33,294 nt of DNA from Propionibacteriaceae bacterium. GTDB lineage: Bacteria; Actinomycetota; Actinomycetes; Propionibacteriales; Propionibacteriaceae. A program made the translations under genes and the position numbers. Positions within the stretch are counted from its first letter, which is position 1; the number at the start of each line of letters is the position of its first letter. A model generated the notes under the pieces. The model worked only from the letters and a program-made list of their open reading frames with translations, searched no databases and was not told the origin of the DNA. The DNA lies in assembly GCA_031266665.1 (NCBI GenBank), contig JAISAO010000023.1, positions 1-33,294 of the forward strand. The letters run 5' to 3'. Positions 24,072 to 33,294 of the stretch are shown here, in pieces.

Positions 24072-24236
24072 GCCCTGATCCAGCGCTGGTCCCCGGGGCG
24101 GGCGGACCTAGACGGGTGTGGCGGCGGTGGGGTCGAGGCGACGAACTGGACCTCCGTTGAGCCTCGGGGCCGCCGTCAGCGCGCCTGGATGGGGTCGCTC
24201 GGTGGTCGATCAGCGGTCGATCAGGGCTGAGCCCAA

Positions 24237-24282
24237 CCGCCGCTGGCGGCGGTGTGGTATCTTCGTCCAGCATTACTGCTGG
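24237..24282 (+). promoter_or_regulatory. Possible promoter with two hairpins upstream of the DksA-like gene
   Basis: CCGCCG-CTGG-CGGCGG (24237-24252) is followed by TATCTT (24258-24263) and then CCAGCA-TTAC-TGCTGG (24267-24282). If TATCTT is a -10 box, the second hairpin would sit at the 5' end of the transcript, about 75 nt before the gene. Two copies of GGTCGATCAG occur just upstream (24202-24225). The rest of 24072-24355 holds nothing I recognise. Confidence 0.35.
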
Positions 24283-24355
24283 GCGCGCGGTCATCCCTCA
24301 TACCGGGCGCGACGTCTAACGACACCCCCGCCTGGGGGGGCACGAGGAGGTCCTG

Positions 24356-24769
24356 ATGGTAGGCGTGGGCGCCGCTTCGCTGATCCCGACGGGACCGGGC
24401 GAGGATCCTTGGACCGAGGCCGAGCTGGCCGAGGTCAGGGCGGAGCTGGAGGATGAGATCGTCCGCTTGCGGACCAAGGTGGCCTCGGCCGAGGCCGAGT
24501 TGCACGAGTTGTTGACCGAGGGGGTGGACGCGGCCGGCCGCGACCCGGCCGACGTCGGGGCGACCAACTTCGAGCGCGACCAAGGCGTCTCCCTGGCGGC
24601 CAACGCCCGCGAGTTGTTGGACCAGTCGGTCCAGGCCCTGAAATTGTTCAACCATGGCCAGTACGGCGTCTGCGAGGTCTGCGGCCAGCCCATCGGCAAG
24701 GGCCGTCTCCAGGTCTTCCCCCGGGCCACCATGTGTGTGGTCTGCAAACAAAAAGACGAGCGTCGCTGA
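24356..24769 (+). CDS. TraR/DksA family zinc-finger protein
   Basis: A 137-residue protein with an N-terminal helical coiled coil (about 18-60, EAELAEVRAELEDEIVRL to AEAELHELL), a central GATNFERDQGVSLAANARELL segment, and a C-terminal four-cysteine zinc finger (C106-x2-C109 and C127-x2-C130; YGVCEVCGQPIGKGRL). DksA-type proteins bind the RNA polymerase secondary channel. Actinobacterial members of this group are poorly characterised and often sit next to lspA, as here. GAGGAGG 7 nt before the ATG supports the start. lspA follows after 5 nt, so the two are probably cotranscribed. Whether it acts on polymerase is inference. Confidence 0.88.
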   Translation: MVGVGAASLIPTGPGEDPWTEAELAEVRAELEDEIVRLRTKVASAEAELHELLTEGVDAAGRDPADVGATNFERDQGVSLAANARELLDQSVQALKLFNHGQYGVCEVCGQPIGKGRLQVFPRATMCVVCKQKDERR

Positions 24770-24774
24770 CCCGC

Positions 24775-25314
24775 GTGGCCCGGTCTGACACCCGTCGGCC
24801 CGTCTGGACGCGGGCCCGCGCCCTGAGCCTGAGCCTGGGCTTGGCCGCCGTCGGCCTGGCCGGGGATCAAATCACCAAGTGGCTGGCTCTGCGCCACCTG
24901 GCCGACGGGCCCCGGCCGCTGCTGGGCGACTGGCTGCAACTGTGGCTGACGCGCAACTCCGGGGCGGCCTTCTCGATGGGCGAGGACTGGACCTATGGCT
25001 TGTCGGCCCTGGCCGTGGTCGCGCTGGTGGCCGGTCTGGTCTGGGCCGTCCGCCGGGTGCGCCGACCGGGCTGGGCCGTGGTCGTCGGCCTGGGCCTGGC
25101 CGGGGTGGGGGGGAACCTGGCGGACCGGCTGTTCCGGGCGCCGGGGGTGATGCGCGGCCATGTGGTCGACTTCATCTTCGTGCGCCACTTCGCCACCTTC
25201 AACCTGGCCGATAGCTGTCTGACCATCGCCGCCGGCCTGGTCATCTGGCTGACCTGGCGCGGCGTTGCCCCCGGCCCGGAGCGCCAGCCGGTCGTCGAGG
25301 CGACAGAGCCGTGA
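24775..25314 (+). CDS. lspA: Lipoprotein signal peptidase LspA
   Basis: Membrane aspartyl protease that removes signal peptides from prolipoproteins after diacylglycerol transfer. The 179 residues have four hydrophobic segments and the family motifs DQITKWLA (near residue 24), LTRNSGAAFSM, GNLADRLFR with catalytic Asp117, and FNLADSCLTIAAG with catalytic Asp146. GTG 24775 gives a normal length; a longer frame overlaps the upstream gene. It overlaps rluD by GTGA, the common lspA-rluD arrangement. Confidence 0.95.
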   Translation: MARSDTRRPVWTRARALSLSLGLAAVGLAGDQITKWLALRHLADGPRPLLGDWLQLWLTRNSGAAFSMGEDWTYGLSALAVVALVAGLVWAVRRVRRPGWAVVVGLGLAGVGGNLADRLFRAPGVMRGHVVDFIFVRHFATFNLADSCLTIAAGLVIWLTWRGVAPGPERQPVVEATEP

Positions 25315-26222
25315 GCCTGGGTCTGGTGCCCGAGGGCCTGGACGGCGAGCGGGCGGACGTGGCGGCCAGCCGCATGACCGGGCTGAGCCGTTCCCGGGTC
25401 GAGCAGATCGCGGCCGCAAACGGCCTGTTGGTCGACGGAGTGCCGGTCCATAAGTCTTTCAAGGTGGCGGCCGGAGCGCTGCTGGAACTGGCCACCGGGC
25501 CGGAGCCGGCCATGGTCGGACCCCAACTGGTCGAGGACATGCGGATCGTCTTCGACGACCCCGACATCGTGGTGGTGGACAAGCCGGCCTTCGTGGCGGC
25601 CCACCCCAGTTTGGGCTGGGACGGGCCCAGTGTCACCGGGCACCTGGCGGCGGCCGGTTTCCGGGTCTCGACCTCGGGGCCGCCGGAGCGCCAGGGTGTG
25701 GTCCAACGCCTCGACGTCGGCACCTCGGGGTTGATGGTGGTGGCCAAGTCCGAGGCGGCCTACTCGATCCTTAAACAAGCCTTCCGCGACCGGACGGTGC
25801 GCAAGACCTATCGGGCGCTGGTCCAGGGCTACCCCGACCCGCTGGCCGGGATGATCGACGCCGCCATCGGCCACGCCCGCTCCGAGCAGTGGAAGATGGC
25901 CCTGCGGGCCGACGGCCGGCCGGCCGTGACCCATTACCGCACCCTGGAGGTCCAGCGGGCCGCCAGCCTGCTCGAGGTCGAGTTGGAGACCGGTCGGACC
26001 CATCAGATCCGGGTCCACCTGGCCGGGTTGCACCACCCCTGCGTGGGCGACCGGCTGTACGGCGGCGACCCCAGTCTGGCGCGCCGCCTGGGCCTGGAGC
26101 GCCAATGGTTGCACGCCGCCGCCCTGGGCTTCGCCCATCCTCAAGACGGCCGGCCGCTGGACTTCGTCAGCCCCGATCCGCCCGACCTGGCCCGGGCCCT
26201 GGAGTTGGTGCGGCGGGACTGA
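25311..26222 (+). CDS. rluD: RluA/RluD family 23S rRNA pseudouridine synthase
   Basis: Converts uridine to pseudouridine in 23S rRNA (or tRNA in some relatives). The 303 residues have an N-terminal S4 RNA-binding domain (about 5-65, ERADVAASRMTGLSRSRVEQI) and the catalytic domain. Its VQRLDVGTSGLMVVAK motif carries catalytic Asp135. KTYRALVQG, ETGRTHQIRVHLAGLHHPCVGDRLYGG and LHAAALGFAHP follow. The substrate position cannot be told from sequence, so rluD is the family name. The GTG start overlaps the lspA stop. It converges on pyk with only 6 nt between the two stop codons. Confidence 0.92.
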   Translation: MSLGLVPEGLDGERADVAASRMTGLSRSRVEQIAAANGLLVDGVPVHKSFKVAAGALLELATGPEPAMVGPQLVEDMRIVFDDPDIVVVDKPAFVAAHPSLGWDGPSVTGHLAAAGFRVSTSGPPERQGVVQRLDVGTSGLMVVAKSEAAYSILKQAFRDRTVRKTYRALVQGYPDPLAGMIDAAIGHARSEQWKMALRADGRPAVTHYRTLEVQRAASLLEVELETGRTHQIRVHLAGLHHPCVGDRLYGGDPSLARRLGLERQWLHAAALGFAHPQDGRPLDFVSPDPPDLARALELVRRD

Positions 26223-26228
26223 GCCGGG

Positions 26229-27665
26229 TCAGTCGGCCTCGTCGCCCGGGCCGGCCCCCGGCTGGGGCAGGCGACGGATGTAGACCGTGTTGGTCTGGCC
26301 GGTGATGCCCAGCGGCGTGCCGTAGACCACGGCCACGCGCTCGCCCGGGTGGACCAGGTCGGCCGCTATCAGGGCGGCGTCCATCTCCTCCAGCATCGGC
26401 TCCAACTGGTGGGTGCGGGACAAGAAGGAGCGGATGCCCCAGACCGGCCCCAGTTCGAAGCGGGTCCGAACCGAGGGGGTGAAGCACAACACCTGGGTGC
26501 GGGTGCGCAGCCGGGCCAGCCGGCGGGCGGTGTCGCCGGTGCGGGAGAAGGCCACGATGTAGGGGATGTCGAGCCGGCGGGCGATGTCGGCCGCCCCCCA
26601 GGCCACCACCCCGGAGGTGGTGTGGGGGTCCCAGGCGATGGTGTCGATCTCGGAGAAGGCCTGCTCCTCGATGGCCCGGATGATCTTGTCCATGGCCTTG
26701 ACCGCCTCGTCCGGGTAGCGGCCGACACTGGTCTCGCCGGACAGCATGACCGCGTCCGCCCCGTCGCGCACGGCGTTGGCCACGTCGGAGGCCTCGGCCC
26801 TAGTCGGCCTGGGGGCCGTGATCATCGACTCCAGCATCTGGGTGGCGACGATCACCGGCTTGGCCCAGGTGCGGGCGGCGTGGATGATCTGCTTCTGCAC
26901 CAGTGGCACATCCTCGAACGGCATCTCCACCCCCAGGTCGCCCCGGGCGACCATCAGGGCGTCGAAGGCGTCGACGATGGCTTCGAGGTTGTTCACCGCC
27001 TGCGGCTTCTCGATCTTGGCGATCACCGGCACCCGGCGGCCAACCTGGTCCATGATGGCGTGGACCGGCAAGATGTCGTCGGCGTTGCGGACGAAGGACA
27101 GGGCCACCATGTCGACGCCCTTGGCCAGGGCCCAGCGCAGGTCGTCCGCGTCCTTGTCCGACAGGGCCGGCACCGACACCGGCACGCCGGGCAGGTTGAT
27201 GCCTTTGTGGTCGGACACCGGCCCGCCGGTGACGACCTGGCAGACCACGTCGTTGCCGTCCACCCGCTCGACCCGCAGCTCGATCCGGCCGTCGTCGATC
27301 AGCACGGTCTCGCCCGGCCTGACGTCGCCCGGCAGTCCCTTGAAGCTGGTCGAGGCCCGCTCCTGATCGCCCGGCACGTCGTCCGTGGTGATGGTGAAGC
27401 GGTCTTTGGCCTTCAGGACGACCGGCGGCTGGGCGAAGCGTCCCAGCCGGATCTTGGGCCCTTGCAGGTCGGCCAGGATGGTGACCGGCCGGTCGGCCTT
27501 GAGGGCCGCCGCCCGCACCTGGTCGAAGCTGGCGCTGTGCTCGGCGTGGTCGCCGTGGCTCATGTTCAGGCGGGCGACGTCCATCCCGGCCTCGATCAGA
27601 GCGGCGATCTGTTCCTCCCCGGACACCGCCGGACCCAGGGTGCAGACAATTTTGACCCGTCGCAT
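26229..27665 (-). CDS. pyk: Pyruvate kinase
   Basis: Last step of glycolysis: phosphoenolpyruvate plus ADP to pyruvate plus ATP. The 478 residues start MRRVKIVCTLGPA with GMDVARLNMSHG. The B domain is inserted near 70-165, and the active-site signature VPVIAKIEKPQAV is followed by MVARGDLGVEMP, ATQMLESM and SGETSVGRYPDEAVKAM. The C-terminal domain (about 340-478) is the usual allosteric region. Length is normal. The ATG lies 6 nt after TAGGGT on the minus strand, so it is probably transcribed as a leaderless mRNA, separately from hflX upstream. Confidence 0.96.
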   Translation of the reverse strand: MRRVKIVCTLGPAVSGEEQIAALIEAGMDVARLNMSHGDHAEHSASFDQVRAAALKADRPVTILADLQGPKIRLGRFAQPPVVLKAKDRFTITTDDVPGDQERASTSFKGLPGDVRPGETVLIDDGRIELRVERVDGNDVVCQVVTGGPVSDHKGINLPGVPVSVPALSDKDADDLRWALAKGVDMVALSFVRNADDILPVHAIMDQVGRRVPVIAKIEKPQAVNNLEAIVDAFDALMVARGDLGVEMPFEDVPLVQKQIIHAARTWAKPVIVATQMLESMITAPRPTRAEASDVANAVRDGADAVMLSGETSVGRYPDEAVKAMDKIIRAIEEQAFSEIDTIAWDPHTTSGVVAWGAADIARRLDIPYIVAFSRTGDTARRLARLRTRTQVLCFTPSVRTRFELGPVWGIRSFLSRTHQLEPMLEEMDAALIAADLVHPGERVAVVYGTPLGITGQTNTVYIRRLPQPGAGPGDEAD

Positions 27666-27677
27666 GGCCTCACCCTA
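27666..27677 (-). promoter_or_regulatory. Leaderless -10 box for pyk
   Basis: On the minus strand TAGGGT, then GAGGCC, then ATG. The spacer is identical to that of the DUF4439 gene. No convincing -35 box is visible. Confidence 0.45.
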
Positions 27678-27752
27678 GCCCCCGATCCGGGGTCGGGGAA
27701 GAGACCGCGGGCCGCCGTCGGGCGAGGGCCGCGGGCGAGCGGTCAGGTCGTC

Positions 27753-27768
27753 GGCCCGCCGGCGGGCC
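27753..27768. other. 16-bp perfect palindrome between hflX and pyk
   Basis: GGCCCGCCGGCGGGCC is self-complementary and lies downstream of the hflX stop. Two AGGGCCGCGGGCG direct repeats flank it about 44 nt apart. It might contribute to hflX termination. The 243-nt gap holds otherwise only this and a REP-like unit. Confidence 0.3.
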
Positions 27769-27847
27769 AGGGCCGCGGGCGGCCGGTCGGACGGCTGGAG
27801 CGTGGCCCGGCCACCTGCTTCGGCCCCCATGGCCGGGCCCCGCGCCG

Positions 27848-27866
27848 TCCCGGAATCGGTCCGGGA
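27848..27866. repeat. Isolated REP-like palindrome
   Basis: TCCCGGAATCGGTCCGGGA, followed by TCTCGGCC. It shares both 7-bp arms and the TCTC flank with the cluster upstream of mraZ but has a different 5-nt loop. It lies in the hflX-pyk gap. Confidence 0.65.
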
Positions 27867-27908
27867 TCTCGGCCGGCCCGAAATGAGCCTCAGACCCCGG
27901 CCGGACGG

Positions 27909-29378
27909 TCAAGCCCCGGCCGAATCACCACCACCGACCGGAGCGGCTTCGGGCTGGGCGTCCGCGACCCGGGCGGCCTCGATCTGGGCGGCCAGCGGCC
28001 GGTCCACCCAGGCGTTGACCGAGGTGCCCTGGGCGACGTGCCGGGGCTCGGCCACGAACTCGCCGCGGCGGTGGATCTGGTCCACCAGATCGCCCCGGGA
28101 GTAGGGGATGACGGCCGTCACCTGGACCTGGGGACGGGGCAGGCGACGGGCCAGCTCCAGGCGCAACTCATCCAGGCCGGCGCCGCTGCGGGCCGACACC
28201 ACCACCGACCCCGGATGGCGGGACTGGAGGACGGCCAAGGCGGTGGGGTCGGCCGCGTCGGCCTTGTTCAAGACCATCAGCTCGGGCAGGCCGCCGGCCC
28301 CGATGTCGCCCAAGACGGCCCGCACAGCCTCGATCTGGCCTTGGGGGTCGGCGTCGGCGGCGTCGACCACATGCAATAACAGATTGGCCTGGGCCGACTC
28401 CTCCAAGGTGGAGCGGAAGGCCTCCACCAGATCGTGCGGCAGATGGCGGATGAAACCGACCGTGTCGGTCAGGGTGTACTGGCGGCCGTCGGCCGTCTCG
28501 GTCCGGCGGGTGGTCGGGTCGAGGGTGGCGAACAAGGCGTCCTCCACCAGGACGCCGGCCCCGGTCAACCGGTTGAGCAAAGAAGACTTGCCAGCGTTGG
28601 TGTAGCCGACGATGGCCACGGACGGGATCAGCCGGCGGCGGCGCTCCTGGCGGTGGACCTGACGGGTGGTCTCCAACTCCTTGAGCTGGGCGCGCAATCG
28701 GGCGATGCGGCTGTTGATCCGGCGGCGGTCGGTCTCCAGCTTGGTCTCCCCGGGGCCGCGCCCGCCGATGCCGGCCCCGCCCGAGGCCCGGCCGCCGACC
28801 TGGCGCGACAGATTGCCGCCCCAGCCGCGCAGGCGCTGGCGCAGGTACTGCAACTGGGCCAGCTCGACCTGGGCCTGGCCGGCGGCGCTGCGGGCGTGTT
28901 GGGCGAAGATGTCCAAGATCAGGGCCGTCCGGTCGATCACCTTGGCGTCCAGCCGGTCCTCCAGATTGCGCAACTGGGCCTGGGACAGCTCGCCGTCGCA
29001 GATGACGGTGTCGGCTTTCTGCGCCGCCACCACCTGGGCCAACTTCACCACCTTGCCCCGGCCGATGAAGGTGGCCGGGTCGGGCGAGGCCCGGCGCTGG
29101 ACCAGCCCGGCCAAGACCTGCGAGCCGGCGGTCTCGGCCAGCCGGGCCAGCTCGTCCAGGGACTGTTCGATCTCGGCCTCGGTCTGACTGGTCAGCCCGA
29201 CCGCCGCCAGCACCACCCGCTCCAGGCGCAGGCGGCGGTACTCGACCTGGGAGACGTCCTCCAACTCGGTCCCCAGCCCGGCCACCCGGCGCAGGGACAG
29301 ACGGGCCTCGAGGTCGAACTGGTCGCCGTCGAACTGGTCGACGGCCCCCGGCGGCGTTGACTGGCTTGACTCGCTCAT
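27909..29378 (-). CDS. hflX: GTPase HflX
   Basis: Ribosome-associated GTPase that splits or rescues stalled ribosomes under stress. The 489 residues have the HflX N-terminal domain (about 50-185, with PDPATFIGRGKVVKLAQ and ICDGELSQAQLRNLED), a Gly-rich linker (GRASGGAGIGGRGPGETKLETDRR) and a helical hairpin. The G domain has GYTNAGKSSLLNRL (G1), a G2 region with DPTTRR, DTVGFIRHLPHDLVEAF (G3) and NKAD (G4). A C-terminal domain ends near residue 450, before an Ala/Gly tail. The ATG lies 6 nt after TAGGCT on the minus strand, suggesting a leaderless mRNA. It is divergent from parE. Confidence 0.95.
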   Translation of the reverse strand: MSESSQSTPPGAVDQFDGDQFDLEARLSLRRVAGLGTELEDVSQVEYRRLRLERVVLAAVGLTSQTEAEIEQSLDELARLAETAGSQVLAGLVQRRASPDPATFIGRGKVVKLAQVVAAQKADTVICDGELSQAQLRNLEDRLDAKVIDRTALILDIFAQHARSAAGQAQVELAQLQYLRQRLRGWGGNLSRQVGGRASGGAGIGGRGPGETKLETDRRRINSRIARLRAQLKELETTRQVHRQERRRRLIPSVAIVGYTNAGKSSLLNRLTGAGVLVEDALFATLDPTTRRTETADGRQYTLTDTVGFIRHLPHDLVEAFRSTLEESAQANLLLHVVDAADADPQGQIEAVRAVLGDIGAGGLPELMVLNKADAADPTALAVLQSRHPGSVVVSARSGAGLDELRLELARRLPRPQVQVTAVIPYSRGDLVDQIHRRGEFVAEPRHVAQGTSVNAWVDRPLAAQIEAARVADAQPEAAPVGGGDSAGA

Positions 29379-29390
29379 GGGGCCAGCCTA
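29379..29390 (-). promoter_or_regulatory. Leaderless -10 box for hflX
   Basis: On the minus strand TAGGCT, then GGCCCC, then ATG: a TAnnnT hexamer exactly 6 nt before the start codon. No clear -35 box. Confidence 0.45.
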
Positions 29391-29722
29391 CGCAGGGTCG
29401 GCGACAGTCGCCCGGGCCGGCGCCGGCCCCGTCGCCCGGCGTCGCCCGACGGGACCGGCGGCCCTCCCCCGACTCGGGGCGGCTGGGGGAGGATGTGGCG
29501 ATGGCCCCCGTCGGGGGAGGGGGATGGGCGTGATGGCCGCGTCCAGCGGGCGGCGGCCATGGGCCTCGTCCTGGGCGAGATCGCGGGCGCCGTCCTCCAT
29601 GACGTCGCCGCCTCGTCGTCCTGGGCTCGGTTCGGGATCTGGGCCAGTCCGAGAGCCGGCCCAGGGGTTCCCCACTCCGCCCGGCGGCCATGTCGTTCCT
29701 CCGGTCGGTCGGCGGGGCCGAC
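29391..29722. other. Divergent hflX-parE intergenic region
   Basis: No gene is supported here. The region has an inverted pair CCTCCCCC (29463-29470) and GGGGGAGG (29485-29492), then the near-palindrome CCCCCGTCGGGGG (29505-29517). Weak open frames on both strands lack ribosome binding sites and protein-like composition. Confidence 0.5.
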
Positions 29723-29734
29723 TACCCTAGGCCC
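29723..29734 (+). promoter_or_regulatory. Leaderless -10 box for parE
   Basis: TACCCT (29723-29728), AGGCCC, then GTG at 29735. The hexamer-to-start distance is again 6 nt. This layout also supports GTG 29735 over the longer frame starting at 29690. Confidence 0.45.
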
Positions 29735-31828
<2,094 letters not shown>

Positions 31829-31990
31829 GATGGGCCGGTTGGCGCCCCGGAACGGCGTCGGTGGGCTCGGCCCGGCCGTCGTCGTGGCCGCCGGGTCGCG
31901 ATCTCGGTCCGGTCTCGCCCGGTCACGGCCGGGCCGGGCCGGGGACGGCCGGTGGAGCGCGGGCCTGGCCTTGGCCAGGGGGCGTTAGCG

Positions 31991-32827
31991 GTGGCCTCGA
32001 GCCGCTACGCCGGCGATGTCCTGGCCCCCGGCTGGCGGCGGGCCGCCCGCCCCCGGTCCCGGCCGGTGGCCTTGTCGACCGAGCTGGTGGTGGAGGACGC
32101 CGCCAGCGGCTGGTGCGGCGCGGTGCTGGGCTGGGAGAACGGCTGGGTGGTCCTGGAGGACCGCCACGGCAAAAAGAAAAGTTTTCCGGTGGGGCCGGGC
32201 TTCCTGATTGACGGTCAACCGGTCGAGCTGCGCCCGCCGCCTAGGCCGGCCGTCCGGGAGGGCCACACCGCCTCCGGCTCCCGCCGCTCCCCGGCGGCGC
32301 CCGCCCAGGTGGCCCGGGACTCCCGGATCTGGGTCGAGGGCCTGCACGACGCCGAGCTGGTGGAGCTGGTCTGGGGCGACGACCTGCGCCACATCTGTGT
32401 GGTGGTCGAGCCGATGGACGGCATCGACCGCTTGGCGGAGCGGGCGGCCGCCTTCGGCCCCGGGCCGGGCCGGCGTCTGGGCGTCCTGGTGGACCATCTG
32501 GTCCCCGGCTCCAAGGAGACCCGCCTGGCCGAGGCCGTCCGCGCCGGACCCGGCGGCGACCACATCTTGATCCTGGGCCACCACCACGTCGACGTCTGGC
32601 AAGTCGTGGCCCCGGCCGCCCTGGGCCTGGCGGCCTGGCCCCAGGTCCCCCGGGGGGTCGACTGGAAACAAGGGATCTGTGCCGCCCTGGGCTGGCCGCA
32701 CGACCGCCCGGAGGATCTGGCCCGGGCCTGGCGGCGCATCCGGGGGGCGGTTAAGAGCTGGACCGATCTGGACCGCCGCTTCGTCACCGAGGTGGAGCGC
32801 CTGATCGACTTCGTCCAAGAGGCCTGA
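31991..32827 (+). CDS. DUF3097 family protein
   Basis: A 278-residue protein of the actinobacterial DUF3097 family, function unknown. The N-terminal SRYAGDVLAPGWRRAARP and ELVVEDAASGWCGAVLGWENGWVVLEDRHGKKKSFPVGPGFLIDG form a small beta-rich domain. The larger C-terminal part has IWVEGLHDAELVELVWGDDLR, LGVLVDHLVPGSKETRLAEAV, ILGHHHVDVWQVVAP and PQVPRGVDWKQGICAALGW. The WVEG-D-E and VDHL-x-KE arrangement recalls Toprim-like folds, which is inference. GTG 31991 is chosen because AGGGGG lies 8 nt upstream and the family starts at SRY. It lies 162 nt after parE on the same strand. The gap is GC-rich with nothing recognised. Confidence 0.88.
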   Translation: MASSRYAGDVLAPGWRRAARPRSRPVALSTELVVEDAASGWCGAVLGWENGWVVLEDRHGKKKSFPVGPGFLIDGQPVELRPPPRPAVREGHTASGSRRSPAAPAQVARDSRIWVEGLHDAELVELVWGDDLRHICVVVEPMDGIDRLAERAAAFGPGPGRRLGVLVDHLVPGSKETRLAEAVRAGPGGDHILILGHHHVDVWQVVAPAALGLAAWPQVPRGVDWKQGICAALGWPHDRPEDLARAWRRIRGAVKSWTDLDRRFVTEVERLIDFVQEA

Positions 32828-32889
32828 CCCGGGGGGCCGGCACGGCTGCCGCGGCCGCCCGGCTCCGGCCGTGGTCGCTCGGCGAGGCT

Positions 32890-33040
32890 CGGCAGACGTG
32901 CGATCATAGTCTATTATGGTTTTAATAAAAACTGACTGTCGGTGGGGCCGCCCCCGCGTTTCGGCTGCCGTATACGGTTAGGTTTTATTTCATCAACACC
33001 ATGAATTATAAATACGGAGAGAAGGTGAAACTTATTTGCG
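32890..33040. other. AT-rich island before a transposase remnant
   Basis: A sharp drop in GC, with stretches such as CTATTATGGTTTTAATAAAA and GGTTTTATTTCATC. It contains GGGGCCGCCCC (32944-32954) and the palindrome CCGTATACGG (32968-32977). A short frame at 33001-33141 opens here but has no support. The stretch 32828-33168 has no credible gene. The composition differs strongly from everything to the left and may be transferred or insertion-related DNA. Confidence 0.6.
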
Positions 33041-33168
33041 GGCTGGGTCGGACCCCAGCTCGGGCCCGGGATGACGAAAGGCGATGTCATTTCCGAGACG
33101 ATGGGAGGCGCGTCACCGCGGGCATCGCGATCTCATCGTGAATAAACCTCAACGAGGCGCCATCAGGG

Positions 33169-33294
33169 TCACGGTAAAGTCTTTTCTGGTCTTGTGAGTA
33201 GTAGGTCGGGTATTCGGTCTGGGTGCCAGGAGTAGTGGCGTGTGGCGGCGGCGATGTTGTCGAAGCCTTCGAGTCGGAGCAGACTGATGGCGAG
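33169..33294 (-). CDS. ISAs1-like transposase, C-terminal fragment (cut by window end)
   Basis: The last 41 codons of a minus-strand gene whose 5' part lies beyond the window. The visible peptide begins LAISLLRLEGFDNIAAATRH and continues YSWHPDRIPDLL. This resembles the conserved C-terminus of actinobacterial ISAs1/DDE transposases (AIGLLRLAG.TNIAAA.RHHA.) as I remember it. Whether the gene is intact cannot be seen. The insertion sequence end should lie between here and the AT-rich island, but I could not define its inverted repeat. Confidence 0.65.
   Translation of the reverse strand, partial: LAISLLRLEGFDNIAAATRHYSWHPDRIPDLLLTRPEKTLP

Noticed and set aside
24118-24456. 112-codon frame upstream of and overlapping the DksA-like gene
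   Set aside because: Arg/Gly-rich, no ribosome binding site, runs out of frame into a well-supported gene.
33001-33141. 46-codon frame starting MNYKYGEKVKLI in the AT-rich island
   Set aside because: No Shine-Dalgarno, and the second half is read through a REP-like sequence. A truncated gene start is possible but not supported.

Overview
The window is a very GC-rich chromosomal segment (roughly 70% or more by eye) from an actinobacterium. Evidence is the gene set (DUF4439 ferritin-like protein, HelD, DUF3040 next to mraZ, SepF, YggT, Wag31-type DivIVA, actinobacterial ParE, DUF3097), the absence of ftsA from the division cluster, frequent GTG starts, and several genes with a TAnnnT -10 box exactly 6 nt before the start codon (a leaderless layout). 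The genus cannot be named from the sequence.

Layout. (1) 1-1360: a membrane-anchored DUF4439 gene on the minus strand, bracketed by two copies of a MITE-like palindromic element. (2) 1420-5379: rimP-nusA-ylxR, then helD starting inside ylxR; infB, the usual next gene, is not there. (3) 5380-6619: a GC-rich degenerate repeat, a DUF3040 membrane protein, a cluster of REP-like palindromes and a five-decamer putative MraZ operator. (4) 6620-21393: the dcw cluster mraZ-(orf55)-rsmH-ftsL-ftsI-murE-(orf36)-murF-mraY-murD-ftsW-murC-ftsQ-ftsZ, mostly joined by 4-7 nt overlaps. murG is missing between ftsW and murC. (5) 21591-24071: sepF, yggT, a tandem 63-bp hairpin repeat, and divIVA. The pgeF/yggS genes often found after ftsZ are absent. 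(6) 24356-26222: a DksA/TraR-type zinc-finger gene, lspA and rluD. (7) 26229-29378: pyk and hflX on the minus strand. (8) 29735-32827: parE and DUF3097. (9) 32828-33294: an AT-rich island and the C-terminal end of an ISAs1-like transposase cut by the window edge.

The core of the window makes and uses lipid II at the division site. MurE, MurF and MurC/MurD build the UDP-MurNAc-pentapeptide, MraY moves it to lipid, FtsW and FtsI polymerise and cross-link it, and FtsZ, SepF, FtsQ, FtsL and DivIVA position the machinery. The DNPR motif in MurE points to a diaminopimelate-type peptidoglycan.

I found no CRISPR array, prophage, defence island, tRNA or rRNA. The unusual points are local: lost synteny (no murG, no infB, no pgeF/yggS), an altered catalytic loop in FtsW, an altered ATP-binding motif in ParE, two unannotated small ORFs that bridge dcw genes, a clear MraZ-type operator, a shared leaderless start layout, and several families of palindromic repeats.
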